In this document: positions 61,095 to 64,000 of the stretch, piece after piece
Layout: the number at the start of each line of letters is the position of its first letter
Position numbering within the stretch: position 1 is the first letter of the stretch
DNA from: Sphingobacteriales bacterium
GTDB taxonomy: Bacteria; Bacteroidota; Bacteroidia; Chitinophagales; UBA2359
Assembly (NCBI GenBank): GCA_016711285.1
Contig: JADJTG010000013.1
Coordinates: 412,001-476,000, forward strand
DNA length: 64,000 nt
Direction of reading: 5' to 3'
The notes under the pieces: model-generated
The model's database searches: none
What the model was told of the DNA's origin: nothing
The model's input: the letters and a program-made list of their open reading frames with translations, nothing else
Program-made: the position numbers and the translations under genes

Positions 61095-64000
61095 ATGAAG
61101 AAAAAAACGTTACTCATGCTTCTATTTGTTGGAAGTGTGTTTCTGTTTTTTAGCAACAGGAATAACCAAGGACACTCCTATTCTGCCAATCCTCCGGAGG
61201 GCTATACAGGGTTCGGTGTTTCCACTTGTGGCAACGGCGGCTGTCATTCAGCTACAGCGGGTGTCAATAGCAACCTAATGGTTGTAATAGAAGATGCCAA
61301 TGGTAATGCTGTAAGCAGCTACCTTCCGGGTACTACTTACAATGTAAATGTGCATTACATGTCAAGCCATGCGCGTTATGGTTTTGCTATGCGCAGTACA
61401 GGGACAGATGACTTCTTCACAGCCGGAAGCAACACAGTTGTAGAGGGCGGTGAAATTCAACACGGCTCGGTAAATACTACCGGCACTTGGGATTTTACTT
61501 GGACGGCTCCTATTGCGGGTACAGGTACAGTTACATTTTACATCGGCGGTATCGGTGCCAATGGCAATGGTAGCACCGACGGAGATACCTACTACGAGGG
61601 TACTTTTACGCTGGCTGAAGGTTCGGCAGTGGCAACTTCTACTGTAACTTTCTTATTAGATGGTAATTGTGCTCCGCTTACAACTGCTTCTACTCCTTAT
61701 ATTGCCGGAGATTTCCAAGGTTGGGACCCTGCTACCAGCGCAATGACAGACAGCAACGGTGACGGTATCTGGGAAGCCACTTTTGAAATTGAACAAGGTT
61801 CTACGGTTCAGTACAAATTTTTAAGTGCAGCCGGTTGGGGCAATGATGAAGGCAGCGGATTAACCGCTTGTGGCGTAGATAACGGTTTTGGCGGTTATAA
61901 CAGAAGTGCCACTATTCCGGCTACTGCTACTGCTTCTTTCGGTCCTGTTGCTTTCAACAGTTGCGAAGCTTGTCCTGTTATTCCTCCTGATAATGTAGAA
62001 GTAACATTCTTGTTAGATGGTGCTTGCAATGGCGTAACAGCTCCTTATATTGCAGGTAGTTTTCAGGGTTGGGATCCTACAGCCAATGCAATGACCGACA
62101 GCAATAGCGATGGTATTTGGGAAGCCACTTTCACTATTGCGGAAGGCTCGGCTTTGGAATTCAAATTTTTGAAAGACGGCAGCGGCTGGGGCAGCGATGA
62201 AAGCGCACCTGCCGAATGTGGCAATGGCAATGGCAACCGCACTTATACTGTGCCAATGGACGTAGCTACTGCTACTTATGGTCCGGTAGCTTTCGGTTCT
62301 TGCGAAGTCTGCCCTGCTCCTCCTGTTTGTCTCGCCGAAGCGGGTACTGTTACACCTCCGGCTAATACAACCATTGCTTTCGGTGGTACTTCTGACGCTC
62401 CTACCGTAAGTGGTCAAACAGAAAGTACCGAATACTCATATATATATGTACTGACTACCGATTCTCCGGGCAACTCTACTGTATATGATATTTTGGAATA
62501 CAACACTACGGGCTCTTTCAGTTTTGCCGATTATAGCGCAGGCACTTACAATGTTCACGGTTTGAGTATTTTATCTGCCGATGTAGCTACTGCTGCCGCT
62601 GCTATTGATAATGGTTTAATTACAAGCGGTGAGGCTGCTCTGGGAGTTATTGCCAATGGTGTTGTTTGCGCTGAATTAATTGTTCCGGGTTATCAATTAA
62701 CGGTATTACCTGCTGTTGTATTTGATTGCGAAACTTTACAGGCAAATATAGGCGATGCTTGCGATGACGGCAACGCGAACACCGAAAACGATATGGTAAC
62801 AAGCGGTTGCGAATGTGCAGGCACAGTAATTGCTCCTACTTACGATTGTGAAAACTTGCAAGCCAATGTAGGCGATGCTTGCGATGACGGCAATGCCAAC
62901 ACCGAAAACGATATGGTAAATACCTCTTGCGAATGTGCAGGAACAGTAATTGCTCCTACTTATGATTGCGAAAACTTGCAAGCCAACGTAGGTGATGCTT
63001 GCGATGATGGCAACGCCAACACCGAAAATGATATGGTAAATACCTCTTGCGAATGTGCAGGAACAGTAATTGCTCCTACTTACGATTGTGAAAACTTGCA
63101 AGCCAACGTAGGCGATGCTTGTAATGACGGAAACGCCAACACCGAAAACGATATGGTAAATACCTCTTGCGAATGTGCAGGAACAGTAATTGCTCCTACT
63201 TACGATTGCGAAAACTTGCAAGCCAACATAGGCGATGCTTGTAATGACGGAAACGCCAATACAGAAAATGATATGGTAAATACCTCTTGCGAATGTGCAG
63301 GAACAGTAATTGCTCCTACTTACGATTGCGAAAACTTGCAAGCCAACGTAGGCGATGCTTGTAATGACGGCAACGCGAACACCGAAAACGATATGGTAAA
63401 TACCTCTTGCGTTTGTGCAGGAACAGCCATTGACCCTTGTGCCGGTGTAGCTATCAATGTTACTTACGACCAATTGGATTGTACAGAAGCTGACCACAAC
63501 AATGGTACTTACTCTGTTGAAATTTCTTGGACAGGCGGCGTAGCTCCTTATAGCATTGACGGTGCTGTTACAGAATCAGGTATTAGCGGCAATTCTTATA
63601 TCATCAGCAACCAAACAGATGGTTCTGAATTAGGAATATTAAATATTCAAGATGCCAACGGTTGCACTGGTACAGTAACACTTCCTGCTATGGATTGTGT
63701 AAAATGCGGCTTGACAGTATCTCACGCACAATTAGAATGTACATCAGCACAACAATCTGCGGGTGTTTACTCTTTGGCTATTTCTTGGACAGGCGGTGTA
63801 GCTCCTTATTCTGTAACCGGTGCTACCATTAACTATACTGACGTTACCGGAAACTCTATCATCGTAAGTGATATTACAGATGGTACTGCTTTGGGCAATG
63901 TTACTGTAACCGATGCCAACAGTTGCGATGTAACGGCAAATATTCCGGCTTACGATTGTGCTAAATGTGTAATTACTCCTTCCTATGATTATGTTCCTTG
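61095..64000 (+). CDS. Large secreted repeat protein with choice-of-anchor V-like domain (3' end beyond window)
   Basis: At least 968 residues; the frame is open to the last base. Signal segment MKKKTLLMLLFVGSVFLFFS, then a choice-of-anchor V-like domain with CGNGGCHS (Cys45, Cys50, His51) and RYGFAMRSTG, similar to the protein at 24608. Two starch-binding-like beta modules follow (~190-290 and ~300-400), each with YIAG(D/S)FQGWDP and DGIWEATF. After a Gly/Ala/Thr-rich domain come six 40-residue repeats (543-782, DACDDGNANTENDMV and CECAG), then SprB-like modules with WTGGVAPYS. It is probably a T9SS substrate, but the sorting domain would lie outside the window. Confidence 0.85.
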   Translation, partial: MKKKTLLMLLFVGSVFLFFSNRNNQGHSYSANPPEGYTGFGVSTCGNGGCHSATAGVNSNLMVVIEDANGNAVSSYLPGTTYNVNVHYMSSHARYGFAMRSTGTDDFFTAGSNTVVEGGEIQHGSVNTTGTWDFTWTAPIAGTGTVTFYIGGIGANGNGSTDGDTYYEGTFTLAEGSAVATSTVTFLLDGNCAPLTTASTPYIAGDFQGWDPATSAMTDSNGDGIWEATFEIEQGSTVQYKFLSAAGWGNDEGSGLTACGVDNGFGGYNRSATIPATATASFGPVAFNSCEACPVIPPDNVEVTFLLDGACNGVTAPYIAGSFQGWDPTANAMTDSNSDGIWEATFTIAEGSALEFKFLKDGSGWGSDESAPAECGNGNGNRTYTVPMDVATATYGPVAFGSCEVCPAPPVCLAEAGTVTPPANTTIAFGGTSDAPTVSGQTESTEYSYIYVLTTDSPGNSTVYDILEYNTTGSFSFADYSAGTYNVHGLSILSADVATAAAAIDNGLITSGEAALGVIANGVVCAELIVPGYQLTVLPAVVFDCETLQANIGDACDDGNANTENDMVTSGCECAGTVIAPTYDCENLQANVGDACDDGNANTENDMVNTSCECAGTVIAPTYDCENLQANVGDACDDGNANTENDMVNTSCECAGTVIAPTYDCENLQANVGDACNDGNANTENDMVNTSCECAGTVIAPTYDCENLQANIGDACNDGNANTENDMVNTSCECAGTVIAPTYDCENLQANVGDACNDGNANTENDMVNTSCVCAGTAIDPCAGVAINVTYDQLDCTEADHNNGTYSVEISWTGGVAPYSIDGAVTESGISGNSYIISNQTDGSELGILNIQDANGCTGTVTLPAMDCVKCGLTVSHAQLECTSAQQSAGVYSLAISWTGGVAPYSVTGATINYTDVTGNSIIVSDITDGTALGNVTVTDANSCDVTANIPAYDCAKCVITPSYDYVP
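62721..63440 (+). repeat. Six 120-bp tandem repeats encoding Asp/Cys-rich 40-residue modules
   Basis: Units start at 62721, 62841, 62961, 63081, 63201 and 63321. Each encodes DCENLQANVGDACDDGNANT then ENDMVNTSCECAGTVIAP, with four Cys and an Asp/Asn-rich loop that could bind calcium. Units 2-6 are nearly identical at DNA level; the first is diverged (TSGCEC instead of NTSCEC). Confidence 0.9.

Noticed and set aside
62736..63497. 253-codon minus-strand ORF with 40-residue repeats
   Set aside because: It is the antisense of the 120-bp repeats in the open secreted-protein gene, which runs through in frame on the plus strand.

Overview
The window comes from a member of the Bacteroidota. Three things show this. 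Many proteins carry a signal peptide plus a C-terminal type IX secretion (T9SS) sorting domain. Promoters have the Bacteroidota form (TTG, about 19-20 nt, TAnnTTTG) and genes lack clear Shine-Dalgarno sequences. The families present are typical of the phylum: Porin_10-like barrel, PorT-like barrel, DUF1501/DUF1800 pair, SprB-like repeats, choice-of-anchor V domains. A Saprospirales- or Chitinophagales-like lineage is my guess; nothing here fixes the order. I saw no rRNA, tRNA, insertion sequence, prophage or CRISPR array.

Layout. 1-11.6 kb is mostly housekeeping: the end of a T9SS protein, a GT2 glycosyltransferase, an alpha/beta hydrolase, a trans-polyprenyl diphosphate synthase, a methyltransferase, a 2Fe-2S ferredoxin, a WecA-like transferase translationally coupled to a CrcB/FluC fluoride channel, a DinB-like protein, prfA, metG and an orphan transhydrogenase subunit (pntA2). 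11.6-28.5 kb is an accessory surface-protein region. It holds a helical protein of unknown function, a noncoding 21-bp minisatellite with a 105/106-bp higher-order period, a five-gene tandem array of secreted T9SS paralogs with a deletion relic at its head, two giant T9SS adhesin-like proteins, and between them a GAF-SpoIIE phosphatase. 28.7-46.1 kb is again largely housekeeping: lysS, a beta-helix lipoprotein with DUF1800 and DUF1501 proteins, surE, serC, idi, a GNAT protein, aroK, lpxD, an MFS transporter, sucD, a secreted repeat protein, a membrane-anchored Ppx/GppA-like protein and a split gene of unknown function. 46.4-64 kb holds a 1712-residue Kazal/dockerin/cohesin-like T9SS protein, a CoA-transferase B subunit, a class IV aminotransferase, a lipoprotein hydrolase, a Porin_10-like barrel overlapping panB, dapA, a PorT-like barrel, a 2OG-Fe(II) oxygenase, and the start of another large repeat protein that runs off the end.

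Together the metabolic genes cover isoprenoids (polyprenyl synthase, idi), lysine/serine/shikimate/pantothenate synthesis, lipid A (lpxD), the TCA cycle (sucD) and translation (lysS, metG, prfA). The accessory genes form a large exported surface layer. The most notable features are the tandem secreted-protein array, whose ends are homogenised and whose middles vary, and the minisatellite just upstream of it.

Caution: four genes are split by one-base length changes in 5-7 nt A/T runs (near 16393, 22429, 24001 and 45569). Sequencing or assembly indels are the simplest explanation, so these should not be read as real pseudogenes or phase-variable genes without raw-read support.
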